A stretch of 64,000 nucleotides of DNA from Candidatus Binatia bacterium (GCA_937925685.1 CALAMI010000002.1:186001-250000), one strand, 5' to 3'; shown: positions 46,279 through 56,205, counted from the stretch's first letter. Made by a program: numbers and translations. Notes: generated by a model from the letters alone, not told the origin.

Positions 46279-47421
46279 ATGGCCGCTGTGTCGCCTTCTT
46301 CTTCGCCAAAGCCGTTCGACCCCTGGGCTTCGCGCCCGAGCCGGACCGCCCGGTGGTTAGTGGTGTCGGGGCTCGTGCACGTAGGCCTCTTGTTTCTCTT
46401 TGCCACTGTAACCTTGACGGTTATCAAGAAGATCGAAGAAATCCGGGTTAAAGTGGAGGAAGACGCCGTACCCGGAGAAGAGATTTTCGAAGGTGCGGAT
46501 TCACTGCGCGATGTCGCCGGGGCCCTCAAGCCGGAAACAGCTTTGCCGCAACGGGCACAGGCCGGAAGCCCCAACGTGCAGGGTGTGCGCGCTCCCGAGC
46601 TTCCAAGCATTGGTGGTTTCGGACCAAAAATTGGCGGACCCACAGTGGATATGGCCGTGCCGATTGCCTTTGGTGCTGGTGGCGGCGGCATTGGCGGCCT
46701 TGGGGGGCGTTTTGGAGAATATGTTGGGGGGCTGCGCAAGGTGGGGCTCGACGTCGTGCTGGTAATCGACACCACCCATAGTATGCAATTCGTCATCGAT
46801 GAGGTGCGGAGCCGACTGAAAGAGTTCGTAGCTACCTTGCAACGCCTGGTGCCGACCACACGGGTCGGCATTGTGGTGTTCCGCGACCAGGGCGACGACT
46901 TCGTCGTCAAGTGGACAGACTTGAGCTTCAATACCCAAAAGCTGCTGGACTTTCTCTCGACCATCCAAGCCGCGGGAGGTGGCGACTGGGAAGAGGCCGT
47001 CAAAGATGCCCTTGATACTGCGGTGCATGAACTGAAGTGGCGCAAACAGGCCAAGAAGGTAATCGTCCTCGTGGGCGATGCACCGCCCCATCCGTGGGAG
47101 CTGGATGAGGTGAAACGCATCGCCCGCGAGTTCCGCCAACAAGGGGGGTATCTCAGTGCTATCGACGTGACGCAACCCTCGCATGAAATTTTCGACCGCT
47201 TCATGTGGCGCTCTTTGCATGGGAGCCAGCCCTATCGACCGTCACCTATGCCGGAGCATTACAAGGAAGTGGCTAAGGTATTCGGCGACCTGGCCAAGAT
47301 CGGCGGTGGGGAAATGACCCAACTCGGGAACAATAAGGCATTGATGCGCACCATCTTGGAACTCACCTTCGGCTCCCGTTGGAAAGTCGAAATGGCCAAG
47401 TACATCAAGGAGCTCCAGTGA
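46279..47421 (+). CDS. TonB-like N-terminal anchor fused to vWA domain
   Basis: The product has 380 residues. The N-terminal part (about 1-75) has one transmembrane helix (27-49) and a charged periplasmic stretch, as in TonB/TolA. A Pro/Gly-rich linker (80-150) follows. A von Willebrand A domain (155-300) has the MIDAS-like DTTHSM (Asp164) and GGGDWEEAV, which may bind a divalent metal. It sits where tonB or tolA would be in ExbBD clusters and overlaps the TPR gene by 4 bp. It may transmit force to a periplasmic ligand. Confidence 0.8.
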   Translation: MAAVSPSSSPKPFDPWASRPSRTARWLVVSGLVHVGLLFLFATVTLTVIKKIEEIRVKVEEDAVPGEEIFEGADSLRDVAGALKPETALPQRAQAGSPNVQGVRAPELPSIGGFGPKIGGPTVDMAVPIAFGAGGGGIGGLGGRFGEYVGGLRKVGLDVVLVIDTTHSMQFVIDEVRSRLKEFVATLQRLVPTTRVGIVVFRDQGDDFVVKWTDLSFNTQKLLDFLSTIQAAGGGDWEEAVKDALDTAVHELKWRKQAKKVIVLVGDAPPHPWELDEVKRIAREFRQQGGYLSAIDVTQPSHEIFDRFMWRSLHGSQPYRPSPMPEHYKEVAKVFGDLAKIGGGEMTQLGNNKALMRTILELTFGSRWKVEMAKYIKELQ

Positions 47422-49778
47422 GGTGGGTAGTTCGCGTTCTTGCCGCCGTTTGGGCCTTCGCTGCCCTCGGTGGCGGACAGGGTGTACGAGCACAGTCTCT
47501 GGCTGATATTCAAGCGGACGTGCGCCGCGCCACCCATGCTTGGCGAGGAAGCGAGCCGCCGAAAGACCCTGCGGCTTTGGCCAGTGCGATCGAGCAACTC
47601 GGCCAGGCAGCGTTGAAGTTTGTGGCGGTCATGGATCGCTCGATGCAAAGCGGATCGGATGCCAAAGAGCGTGCCGGCTTGTTGGAAGCTTATCGGGCCG
47701 TGAGCCAACCACTCGAAGCAGTGTACGAGAGCACCGGTGGTCAGCTGGAGCGCATGGCGCGCAAGATCATCGAAGAAGACGGCGACTTGGAGGCCTTGTA
47801 CGAATCGCCCGAGTATCGCCAAGGGCAAACCCTTGGGGCGCAAGCGCTTTACTACTTGAACTGGGTTCGCTTTTACGGTGCCCGCCTGTTCGAAGGAAGC
47901 CAACGCCGGGCTCTACTCGAGAAAGCGTTGAACGGCTTTGCAAGTTTTCTCGGTGGCGAGAGAACGAACGACTTGCAACGGGAGAGCCTGCTCGGCCGCG
48001 GTTTGTGCGCCCTCGAACTGGGTGAGTTCGACACCGCCATCGAAGACTTGCTGGCGGTTGCCGAAGATCAGCAAAACCCGCTGGAACGTCGCCAGAAAGC
48101 TCGTCTTGCCCTTCTCGATGGATTGGTGCGCAACGGCCGTTTTGCAGAAGCGGTGAAAGTGTCCTCCACGCTGGTGGGAACAGATGGGGGGGACCCGCGC
48201 ATGCTGTTCTTACGGGCGCGCGCTTTGCTCGAACTGGCCAAGAAAAGCCCCGGAGCTGACGGCGAGCGACACCGCAAGGAAGCCGTCAGCCTGCTCGAGC
48301 GAGTGCGCCGCGCCGGTGTTGCTTGGGAAGAACGAGCGCAGCAGTTGTTACTGGCTTCAGTGGACGACCCCGCCAAGTACGCAGAGGACACCACCAGCCC
48401 TCGAGCGCGGCTCGAACTGGTGAAAATGATGCTGCAAAAGAAGCAGTTCACTGAAGCCGCTCGGGTTCTGGAAGACATGGCAAAGGGTAGCTCGCGCCTG
48501 TCACCGGCGATCGACGCCGAACGCAGGTATTTGCTGGGACTGGCTCTTTTTCAACTTGGCTCCTGGGAAGCAGCGGCGGCCGAACTCGAGCAGGCCTTGA
48601 ACAGTTTAGGGAAAGAGGAAGCTGCCGAAGCGGCTTACCTGCGCTTCAAAGCACGGGAGAAGCTCGCGGCCGAAAAGCCCGAGCGTGCTGACAGCCACGA
48701 TTACGAGCGTGCTGTGCGCGAGTATGTCGACCGTTTCCCGCAACACCGCTTCGTTTACGAGGCCTATTTTCGCCTTGGCGAATTGTTGCAGCGACGGCAA
48801 CAATGCGGGGAAGCGTTGCAGTACTTTGCCCGCGTGAGCAGTGACGTAGAGTTCGCTCTGCGTGCGCGCTTCGGGGCGTTACAATGCCGAGTGACGTTGC
48901 TCGGTACCGGTGTTCGACCCAATGAGTCTGCGCTGCAGGAAGTGGGTGACGAGCTGCGTGCTCTACAGGCAGCACTGACAGCGGCAGAGGAAAAGAAATC
49001 GATGGATAAAGCTACCCTCTCCAGCATGCGCGCAAAACTCACCCTGTTAGAAGCAGCCTGGCAGAGTTGGCAGGCCGAACCGAATTGGTGGGCGATCGCG
49101 CAAGCGTTGGATGGCTTTGAACGCCGCTACCCGCAGCAAACGGAATTGTTTCCCGCGGTCGCTCGGCTCCGTCTCGTGGCCTGGGCCGAACTTGGTCGCT
49201 TCGATGAGGCGGAAGGGGAGGCCCGCCGCACCGTCATGCTTTTGCTCCAGCAATACGGCAAGGAGGAAGTGGAAAACTTGGCTGTCAAGTTCATTCGTAA
49301 GGGTACCGCGATGCGCAACTCTGGGAATGCGCAGGCGGATGTGGCGGCACAGCGTGTGGCTTTGCAATTGTACCGCGGCCTGGCAGAGGCGGGGGCATTG
49401 ACGGACAACGGGCAGCTGACCCTGGCACGCCTGTACGAAAACACTGGCGACCTCGAGCGGGCGGAGCAGTTGTACCGCACAGCATTGGCGGCCAAGCCAA
49501 ACTCGCTGCCGTTGCTGCGTTCTTTAGCGCGGCTGGTGGAAGCTCGGGGCCAACGTGACGAAGCTTTAGAGTTGTGGAAACGGTATACGCAGACGGCGCG
49601 CCCCGGAGACGCCCCCTGGTACGAGGGTCAGTATCAGTTGGCTCGGCTCGACCACGAGGCCGGCGCGATGAAGGCAGCTTGCGCCCGCTTACGCGACTTG
49701 AAGCCAGCCATGCCTGGGTTGAGCGATCAAGAACTCCGCGCCCGCCTTGATGCTCTTTACCAGGAAGCTTGCCGCTAA
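47418..49778 (+). CDS. Large secreted TPR protein
   Basis: GTG at 47418 overlaps the stop of the vWA gene (GTGA). The product has 786 residues with a signal peptide (about 1-25). About ten TPR-like helix pairs cover the rest, for example YLLGLALFQLGSWEAAAAELEQALN over two helices and LTLARLYENTGDLERAEQLYRTAL. It is a periplasmic scaffold, perhaps the partner of the vWA protein. It ends the operon and faces a convergent gene at 109 bases. Confidence 0.82.
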   Translation: MRWVVRVLAAVWAFAALGGGQGVRAQSLADIQADVRRATHAWRGSEPPKDPAALASAIEQLGQAALKFVAVMDRSMQSGSDAKERAGLLEAYRAVSQPLEAVYESTGGQLERMARKIIEEDGDLEALYESPEYRQGQTLGAQALYYLNWVRFYGARLFEGSQRRALLEKALNGFASFLGGERTNDLQRESLLGRGLCALELGEFDTAIEDLLAVAEDQQNPLERRQKARLALLDGLVRNGRFAEAVKVSSTLVGTDGGDPRMLFLRARALLELAKKSPGADGERHRKEAVSLLERVRRAGVAWEERAQQLLLASVDDPAKYAEDTTSPRARLELVKMMLQKKQFTEAARVLEDMAKGSSRLSPAIDAERRYLLGLALFQLGSWEAAAAELEQALNSLGKEEAAEAAYLRFKAREKLAAEKPERADSHDYERAVREYVDRFPQHRFVYEAYFRLGELLQRRQQCGEALQYFARVSSDVEFALRARFGALQCRVTLLGTGVRPNESALQEVGDELRALQAALTAAEEKKSMDKATLSSMRAKLTLLEAAWQSWQAEPNWWAIAQALDGFERRYPQQTELFPAVARLRLVAWAELGRFDEAEGEARRTVMLLLQQYGKEEVENLAVKFIRKGTAMRNSGNAQADVAAQRVALQLYRGLAEAGALTDNGQLTLARLYENTGDLERAEQLYRTALAAKPNSLPLLRSLARLVEARGQRDEALELWKRYTQTARPGDAPWYEGQYQLARLDHEAGAMKAACARLRDLKPAMPGLSDQELRARLDALYQEACR

Positions 49779-49887
49779 ACACCTGCCCAGTTGGCGGGAG
49801 CGAGCGGCTGGGCTCCTGGGTTGACGCCTGTGGAACCGAAGTTGCGGCACTTCGCGGTGGTCCCTGACTGCGGCAGCTTCGCCCCAG

Positions 49888-52074
49888 CTAAGGCGCGAAC
49901 GGGTCGATGATTCGCGGTGCCGGCTCTTCCAACGCCGAGCGTAAAAATGCAATTCGCTGCCGGCGTGCCTCTGCTGCAGCTTGGGCACAATAGTGCCCTT
50001 CACTACCAATGGTCGCAGGCAAAGCTGTACAGCCGGGAGTCGGTGGCAGCTCGGGAATGCCCGTGGGCACGAACTGGAAAAATGCAGCGGTGGTGTGTTC
50101 GTCGATATTTCCTTGCACTGGGCCGTGAACCACCGGCAAGAAGGGTACTCGGCGTTGCACGGGGGCTAGGTGGGGAATAGGTCCGATGAGCCAAGCCAGC
50201 GCCTCGGTGGTGTGGTTGGGCACCAGAGAATCGTCCAGGCCTTCCGTTATGAGGATGCTCGCTTTCTTGCGGGTCCCCAGAACTTCCAGGGGTTGGCGAT
50301 ACAGGAATCGCCCGTGGTTGTGTTCGTCTTGTCGGTCGAACCCGTGCTGAAACAGCGACATTGCCACCCAAATGTCGGCCGCAGTCATATTGGGGAACAC
50401 TTGACCTAAAAGGCGAACGAAGTCGTCGGGGCGCTGGTGAATCAAAGTCTCTGTTAAGCGAGCACCGCCGACGACCAATGCCGCCGCGCCGATTTCCGGC
50501 GCGTAAGGCAATAGTCCGGGGGCATAGTTCGCGCCTTGGCTAATGCCCACGTATGTAAGAGGGGACGTGGGATCGACGTCGGGAACGCCGTCGGGAGCAC
50601 CCACGGGCAAAACATCGAGGGAGTGTAGGCTCTTCAGGAGCCTCAGAAAGGCAAGCTGCTCTGCGTTCAGCTCTACCCAATAGTCAGGGATACGTCGATT
50701 TTGCACCAGGGCGAAGAATACAGCCGTGACTTGCCGCACGATGGCTTCTTCTTGGTTGGGAGCGCCAGCGCTGACTTCGCGGTTCAAGTTGTCCGTGAAA
50801 CCGGCCACAGCGAAGCCAGCACCCGCGAGGTAATCCCGGGCCTCGTTGGGCACCTCCCGTTCTGCGCTCCCAGGATTGCCGTGTTGGTACATGGTAATGG
50901 GCACGGGCCGCTCCAAGCTCGTTTTCGGTAACGCCAGCACAAAACCCACACGGTTTGTTTTCGTCTGCCACGGCTGACCGCTCGAGTCGCGGGCGAGATA
51001 CAACCCATCGCGCCAATCCGGAGCCTCCCAGCTGCCGCGTACGATGGCCGCCACCGCGCTCGTGGGCGACGATTCCGCGGTCACGGACGAGATCTCGAAG
51101 CGCGGCGGTGGCGCACTTTCTATTTGCGCCTTGATTGCCAGAAGATCCGCGGCGATATCTTCCATGCTGCGCACGGAAATGCGCACCGCCAGGGCGGCCG
51201 TGGCCGCAAGTGCAGGCTCACGCTCGGCGACCACGGCGAGAACTTCCTGGCTCAGGGTCCGCACTTGACGTAAAGCGACACTGTCGTCGCTTCGTTCCGG
51301 GCCGAGCGCTCGCCGGAAGAACGGCGAGGGCCGAAACCCTTCGCCGGTCACCGACCGCAGTGGTGCTCCGATAACCAAGCCATAACGACCCCTGGGTGTG
51401 AGCGAGATCGACGGGAAAATCAGCAGACTGTAGCTGCGGATGCCCAGCACGCTGACGTCATCGCGCACCAGCACCCGGAACGGAACGCGCTCACCGAAGG
51501 TGGGCGAGCCCGGAGTGAGATCGAAAAGCCCGATGCTGCTTCCCCGCGCTAGCGACGCAGCGGGCGAGCGCGGAAGCGACTCTAAGTCGGGAGCTTCGCT
51601 CAACTCGACGACGAAGTGAGCAATCGGGCTGAAACCATCGAGGCGATTGACCTCTTGGAGGAGGATTCGGAAAATGCCACTCACGTCGGCCGTGGCTTGC
51701 GGTGGAGCGACGTTCAGTCGAAATCCGCTGCGCTGACGTGAATCCTCGACAAGCCAAAAGTCGTCGGGGAAGGGGTTGGTGCGACGACGATCGTCACGGT
51801 CGTAGTACACTAAGGGACCGGGGCATCCTTCCAACAACGCTCGCACCGCCCGCACGATTTCGTCTACGGTCACCTGGTCGTCGCGGTTCACGTTTACGGC
51901 GACGCAAGCGGCGAGCGACTCCTCTTGCAGCAACATGCGCACGGCCAGAACAACTTCATCGACACTGACCTCGCCATCACCGTTGCAGTCGCCAGGACAC
52001 ACCGCATGGGCAGGTGGCAGCCCCAGCGCCAGTAAAAAAGCCAAACCCCATACGGTGCGAACGCCCCGAGACAT
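49888..52074 (-). CDS. Secreted dockerin-like / alpha-beta hydrolase protein
   Basis: I choose the ATG at 52074 (MSRGVRTVW), with AGGAGA upstream; an ATG 144 bases earlier is less likely. The product has 728 residues. A signal peptide (about 1-23) is followed by a Cys-flanked dockerin-like pair (CPGDCNGDGEVSVDE, then NVNRDDQVTVDE, ending EGCP). A long hydrolase-like part has the nucleophile elbow YVGISQGANY and late Asp/His candidates. It is probably extracellular and may be a lipase/esterase or peptidase-type alpha/beta hydrolase. It is divergent from the decahaem gene. Confidence 0.78.
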   Translation of the reverse strand: MSRGVRTVWGLAFLLALGLPPAHAVCPGDCNGDGEVSVDEVVLAVRMLLQEESLAACVAVNVNRDDQVTVDEIVRAVRALLEGCPGPLVYYDRDDRRRTNPFPDDFWLVEDSRQRSGFRLNVAPPQATADVSGIFRILLQEVNRLDGFSPIAHFVVELSEAPDLESLPRSPAASLARGSSIGLFDLTPGSPTFGERVPFRVLVRDDVSVLGIRSYSLLIFPSISLTPRGRYGLVIGAPLRSVTGEGFRPSPFFRRALGPERSDDSVALRQVRTLSQEVLAVVAEREPALAATAALAVRISVRSMEDIAADLLAIKAQIESAPPPRFEISSVTAESSPTSAVAAIVRGSWEAPDWRDGLYLARDSSGQPWQTKTNRVGFVLALPKTSLERPVPITMYQHGNPGSAEREVPNEARDYLAGAGFAVAGFTDNLNREVSAGAPNQEEAIVRQVTAVFFALVQNRRIPDYWVELNAEQLAFLRLLKSLHSLDVLPVGAPDGVPDVDPTSPLTYVGISQGANYAPGLLPYAPEIGAAALVVGGARLTETLIHQRPDDFVRLLGQVFPNMTAADIWVAMSLFQHGFDRQDEHNHGRFLYRQPLEVLGTRKKASILITEGLDDSLVPNHTTEALAWLIGPIPHLAPVQRRVPFLPVVHGPVQGNIDEHTTAAFFQFVPTGIPELPPTPGCTALPATIGSEGHYCAQAAAEARRQRIAFLRSALEEPAPRIIDPFAP
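51820..51999 (-). other. Dockerin-like Cys-flanked pair in the hydrolase gene
   Basis: This stretch codes for two Ca-loop motifs (GDCNGDGEVSVDE and VNRDDQVTVDE) with Cys at both ends and in the middle. The same layout occurs at the N-terminus of the decahaem cytochrome. Confidence 0.7.
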
Positions 52075-52299
52075 GCCTTTTCTCCTACCATTAATCGCCG
52101 TCGAGAGACAAATCGCGTTTTTGCCTAAGTCGCCCAAAATCCCCTTCACGGCTTTCTCAAGTCGTGGCAAAAGCATGTCGTCCCATCGATCGTGAGCGTA
52201 GATGCTGATGAGGAGCAAAGGATGTTCAGGGAAACAGCGAGAACACGGCGTTGGGTGACCGCGTTGGCGTGCCGATGCGCGTCCAGGGGGAGAAACATC

Positions 52300-54765
52300 A
52301 TGGCGAACAGAGTGTGTTCCAGGGGCATGCTGTCGTGGATGTGCGCTGTTGCGTTGCTACTTGGATCCCAGCTTTCCCTGGCGCAGGCCGCATGCGTTGG
52401 AGACTGCAGCGGCGATGGCAATGTGACAGTCGACGAGATCGTGAACGCCGTGAATATTGCTTTGGGCACCGCGAGTCTCAGTACCTGCCCTGCTGCGGAT
52501 GGCGATAACGACGGTAGCGTCGTGATTACCGAGATCTTGCAAGCGGTGGTGGCTGCATTGGAAGGTTGCCCCGCTCTCTCGCCAACCCCCACGCAAGTGC
52601 CGACGACGCCAGAGACGCCGGCGGCAACACCAACGGCTACAGCGACGCTCGCACCAACGCAGGCGGAATCCCCCACCCCGACCAGCTCTCCGACCCCCAC
52701 GGAGGTGGTGTTACCGACTCCGGTGGGTCAGGGGGTGAAGTCCGCCATCGTCGATGCCAGCTTTGGCGACGATGGCCGCCTGCGCGTCACCTTTACGCTC
52801 ACCGACGACGCCGGGGCTCCCTTGCGACCCGTGTTGGCAGCGACGCAAAACCCGCGGGAAGCACGCATTCGCCTGACGGTGGCACACATCGAGGAATACT
52901 CTGCAGGCGGTGAGTTTGGCCGCCAGTTCGATCGGTATGTCAATGATATAAACCGGACTCGGCCGGCGTACGATTCCGGCGGTACCTTGGAAACCTTGGA
53001 CGGGAGTCGCGGCCTGTACCGTTACACCTTCCGCCATGCCGTCGATCGGGTAGTGGAGGATGCCACATACACTGTGGCGATGCAGGTGGACCGTTTGCTG
53101 GACGGGGCGCAACGGAGCTCGAACCCGGTGTTCGACTTCGTGCCAAACGGCGGTGTGCCGCGGGTGCGCGCTGGCAGCACGACCGCGCAGTGCAACAATT
53201 GTCACGATCCCCTTGTAGCCCACGGCAATCGCCGCGAACTGCGTTTGTGTGCCGTCTGCCACACGAATGAGTCGGTAGACGAGCTTGGGCGCAGCGTCGA
53301 CTTGGGCGTCATGGTGCACAAGATTCATCGCGGGAAGGAACTGCCATCCATTGTCGACGGTCCCCCAGGGACGCAGTACGCCCTCTACAGTAGTTTCCTC
53401 CGCCGGGATATCGTGTTCGCCGAAAAGCGTTCCGACGGCCGCGTCGTGGGCGTGGGGTTCCCACGGGCTATCGAGCACTGTGCGGTATGCCATAGTGAAG
53501 GGCCCACGGCCAACTACCATATCACGCGCCCGAGCACGGCCGCGTGTGCCTCGTGCCATGACGACGTCAATCCTTCCACGCAACCGACCGCGGCAGGGCC
53601 CCCGGGAACAAAGCACCTTGGGGGACGGGGTTTTGAAGACGGTGATTGCGCGTTCTGTCACCAAGCAGACTCTGGCCGCGAGTTCGATGCCTCCGTGGCC
53701 GGTGCCCACGTCGTGCCCGGACGGTCGCGGCAGCTTGCCGGATTGGTGGTAGAGATCTTGGGACTGACCGACCACCTGGCGGGCGAAACCCCTACAGTGG
53801 CCTTCAAGGTGACGGAACGGGACGGCGCCGCATTGAGAGACCTTTCTGGCCTCAACCGCGTGGCGTTTGCCCTCAGTGGTCCGACCATCGAGTATTCCCA
53901 CATGCTCGTGGGCACGGCTGTGGGCGGAGGTGCTGCAGGTACGCTGACGGGCCCGGACGAGAATGGCGCGTTTACCTACCGGTTTCCGTTCCCCATTCCA
54001 GCCCAGGCGCGCGGCACCTGGGCGTTGGGCGCCGAGGCCCGACGGCAGGTTACACTTCAGGCGGTGGCACCGATCGAGGCAAAAGTTGTGCAGGAGGCAG
54101 CGCGCAATCCAGTGATCACCTTCAGTGTCGACGGATCGAGCCCGGTGGTCCGCCGTGAAGTGGTAGACGAACGACTGTGCTCGAGCTGTCACGGCGAGTT
54201 TTCCGTGGACTTCAGTGTGCATGGGAACTTGCGCAACACCATGGAGTACTGTGTCATGTGCCACAACCCGGACCAGACGGATGTAGCCCGCCGCCGTCGC
54301 GACGCTCAGGCGGTGGCCGCCGGGGATGCGACGGCGAGCATCGACATGAAAGTGCTCATTCATAAGATTCACACGGGGAAGGAGCTGGCTCAGAAGCCTT
54401 ATGTAGTATACGGCTTCGGGCTGCCTCCTCTCGGCTTTACGCGCTTCGATTTCTCTGAGGTGTTGTACCCGGGTGATCGCCGTAATTGCCGTACGTGCCA
54501 CTTGCCAGGAACGTACTTGATTCCGCCGTTTCCTGGACCGGCCCGCGGAGCGTTGCTCACGCGCCTCGACCCAGCGACGGGCAACGAAGTTGTCGTTGGC
54601 CGCGAGGGGCCGACGACTTCGGCTTGCACTTCATGTCACGACAGCGAGGTTGCTCAGGCTCATGCGGCGACGCAAACGACCTCGTCAGGGCACGAGGCGT
54701 GTGCCGTCTGCCATGCCGAGGGGCGCTCCTTCCCGGTTTCGGGGGCGCACGCGCGGGTATATTGA
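52300..54765 (+). CDS. Dockerin-like/OmcA-MtrC decahaem c-type cytochrome fusion
   Basis: The ATG at 52300 has GGGGGAG upstream. The product has 821 residues. It has a signal peptide (about 1-30), then a Cys-flanked dockerin-like pair (about 31-91: CVGDCSGDGNVTVDE and DNDGSVVITE). A Thr/Pro linker (about 92-145) follows, then an OmcA/MtrC-type domain with ten CXXCH haem motifs: CNNCH, CAVCH, CAVCH, CASCH, CAFCH, CSSCH, CVMCH, CRTCH, CTSCH, CAVCH. MVHKIHRGKEL is typical of the family. No lipobox is seen, so it is secreted rather than lipid-anchored. It probably acts at the outside of the cell, passing electrons to or from an acceptor. It heads a seven-gene cluster. Confidence 0.9.
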   Translation: MANRVCSRGMLSWMCAVALLLGSQLSLAQAACVGDCSGDGNVTVDEIVNAVNIALGTASLSTCPAADGDNDGSVVITEILQAVVAALEGCPALSPTPTQVPTTPETPAATPTATATLAPTQAESPTPTSSPTPTEVVLPTPVGQGVKSAIVDASFGDDGRLRVTFTLTDDAGAPLRPVLAATQNPREARIRLTVAHIEEYSAGGEFGRQFDRYVNDINRTRPAYDSGGTLETLDGSRGLYRYTFRHAVDRVVEDATYTVAMQVDRLLDGAQRSSNPVFDFVPNGGVPRVRAGSTTAQCNNCHDPLVAHGNRRELRLCAVCHTNESVDELGRSVDLGVMVHKIHRGKELPSIVDGPPGTQYALYSSFLRRDIVFAEKRSDGRVVGVGFPRAIEHCAVCHSEGPTANYHITRPSTAACASCHDDVNPSTQPTAAGPPGTKHLGGRGFEDGDCAFCHQADSGREFDASVAGAHVVPGRSRQLAGLVVEILGLTDHLAGETPTVAFKVTERDGAALRDLSGLNRVAFALSGPTIEYSHMLVGTAVGGGAAGTLTGPDENGAFTYRFPFPIPAQARGTWALGAEARRQVTLQAVAPIEAKVVQEAARNPVITFSVDGSSPVVRREVVDERLCSSCHGEFSVDFSVHGNLRNTMEYCVMCHNPDQTDVARRRRDAQAVAAGDATASIDMKVLIHKIHTGKELAQKPYVVYGFGLPPLGFTRFDFSEVLYPGDRRNCRTCHLPGTYLIPPFPGPARGALLTRLDPATGNEVVVGREGPTTSACTSCHDSEVAQAHAATQTTSSGHEACAVCHAEGRSFPVSGAHARVY
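52390..52572 (+). other. Dockerin-like Cys-flanked pair in the cytochrome gene
   Basis: This codes for the two Ca-loop motifs and their flanking Cys at the N-terminus of the decahaem protein. It matches the module of the divergent hydrolase gene at protein level. Confidence 0.7.
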
Positions 54766-54867
54766 TTGGAGGCAGCCTGGCCTAACCTTTGGCGCAGCCG
54801 CCCCCAAGTGTGCTCCCACAACTTTGCGGAGGGGCACGAAAGCAAACGAACGGTGCCAGTAAGGTGC

Positions 54868-56205
54868 ATGGGATTGCCGCGAAGATTCGTGCTCGGGTGG
54901 GCTGCAGTCTTGGTGCTCCGCGCCGGCGAGCTGCACGCCCTTGAGTTTTCTGGCGCCGCCCTGGTCAACAGCCAATTGCGGGAGCGTGAAGGCGCGGCTG
55001 CGATCGAAGCTCCGACCAACGCGTATGGCGCCCTGATCGGAACGAATGTGCATCATGGGATTGGCGGGGAGACGTACTTCCGCCTCGAGCGCGACTGGAG
55101 CCGAGCCGACGGTGCGTCGGACTTTTACCTCGGTTTTGCTCGTTTGCCCCTCCGTGGCTTCGAGCTTTCCTTGGGGCGGCAAGTGCTCGATGAGCTGCCG
55201 GGTGCGCTGTACGTTGTCGATGCAGGCCGCTTGCGCTTCGACCGGGGCGGCCCTGTGGGCTTTTCCCTATTCGGGGGCCAACCTCGCTACTTCGAGCCGC
55301 TCCAAGGCGCAGAGCTGGTTTCTCAGGATGAGCAAATGTTCGGTGGCTCTGCTCGGTTACGGTGGGTTGCCCTTGGGCAGGTGGTCGTCAGCTTTGCACA
55401 ACTGCAGCGGCAACAGCGGCGCCTTAACCAGCTCGGCAGCGCCACTTGGTCGCACACCTTCCGCCACCTGCGCTCGCAGCCACAAGCGTACGCTTTGGCC
55501 GCCTACGACAGCGCAGAGCGCAACGTACAGCAGGTTACCACGGGCGTTGGGCTTCTTCCTCATCCCCGCGTGTTCGCCCGCATCGAAGGAAGTTACTATC
55601 GCCCCTCCAGTCGTTCTCCCGCTGCTCTGCCGGGTTTGGACCGTTTTGTCGATCCCCTGTTTTCCCTGATTTCTGCAAGCAGCCTGCAGCAGGCGCGCTG
55701 TGGAGTCCAGTATCGATGGCGAGAGACGGTTTGGTGGTCGGCGGATTACGGGTTGCAAGCGTTCGAAGACTCGAATGGCCAGTCGATCACGGGGAACCGT
55801 GGCAGCGTCGGGCTGGTGTGGCTGCCCGAGGGAGATGGACTGGAGATCGTTCGATCGGAATTTGGGGTGACGGACAGCCGTGGAGGCAGTTTATTTGCCC
55901 TGCGGGCGTATTACGAAAACCGCGTCTATCAGCGGATTTTGTTTCGCACCAAGATGGAAGTGGGCCGGTTCGACAAGATCACCAATGAACAGGACATCGT
56001 TGTCACCAGCCGCGTCGGTGTGGCATACGAGTTAGCGCCAGGGTTCCTGATGGAGGTCAACGTCGAAGGGAATCGCTCGCCACGATTCGATTACGAGTTC
56101 CGCCTTGGAGCTTTCCTGACCTACAACCTACATTACCGCGATGGTTGGCAAGCGCCCAGCCTCGAGCGGCCTGTCCTGCGTTATCCGGGAGGCTGGGCAG
56201 GGTGA
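54868..56205 (+). CDS. Outer-membrane beta-barrel (porin of the cytochrome conduit)
   Basis: I choose the ATG at 54868 (TAAGG upstream). The product has 445 residues with a signal peptide (about 1-24) and then alternating hydrophobic/polar strands with aromatic ends (FYLGFARLPL, VGLVWLPEGDG, FRLGAFLTYNL), so it looks like an outer-membrane barrel. Its size is closer to Geobacter Omb-type porins than to MtrB (about 700). The next gene's GTG overlaps its stop. It should form a sleeve through which the haem proteins pass electrons; strand count is not attempted. Confidence 0.75.
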   Translation: MGLPRRFVLGWAAVLVLRAGELHALEFSGAALVNSQLREREGAAAIEAPTNAYGALIGTNVHHGIGGETYFRLERDWSRADGASDFYLGFARLPLRGFELSLGRQVLDELPGALYVVDAGRLRFDRGGPVGFSLFGGQPRYFEPLQGAELVSQDEQMFGGSARLRWVALGQVVVSFAQLQRQQRRLNQLGSATWSHTFRHLRSQPQAYALAAYDSAERNVQQVTTGVGLLPHPRVFARIEGSYYRPSSRSPAALPGLDRFVDPLFSLISASSLQQARCGVQYRWRETVWWSADYGLQAFEDSNGQSITGNRGSVGLVWLPEGDGLEIVRSEFGVTDSRGGSLFALRAYYENRVYQRILFRTKMEVGRFDKITNEQDIVVTSRVGVAYELAPGFLMEVNVEGNRSPRFDYEFRLGAFLTYNLHYRDGWQAPSLERPVLRYPGGWAG

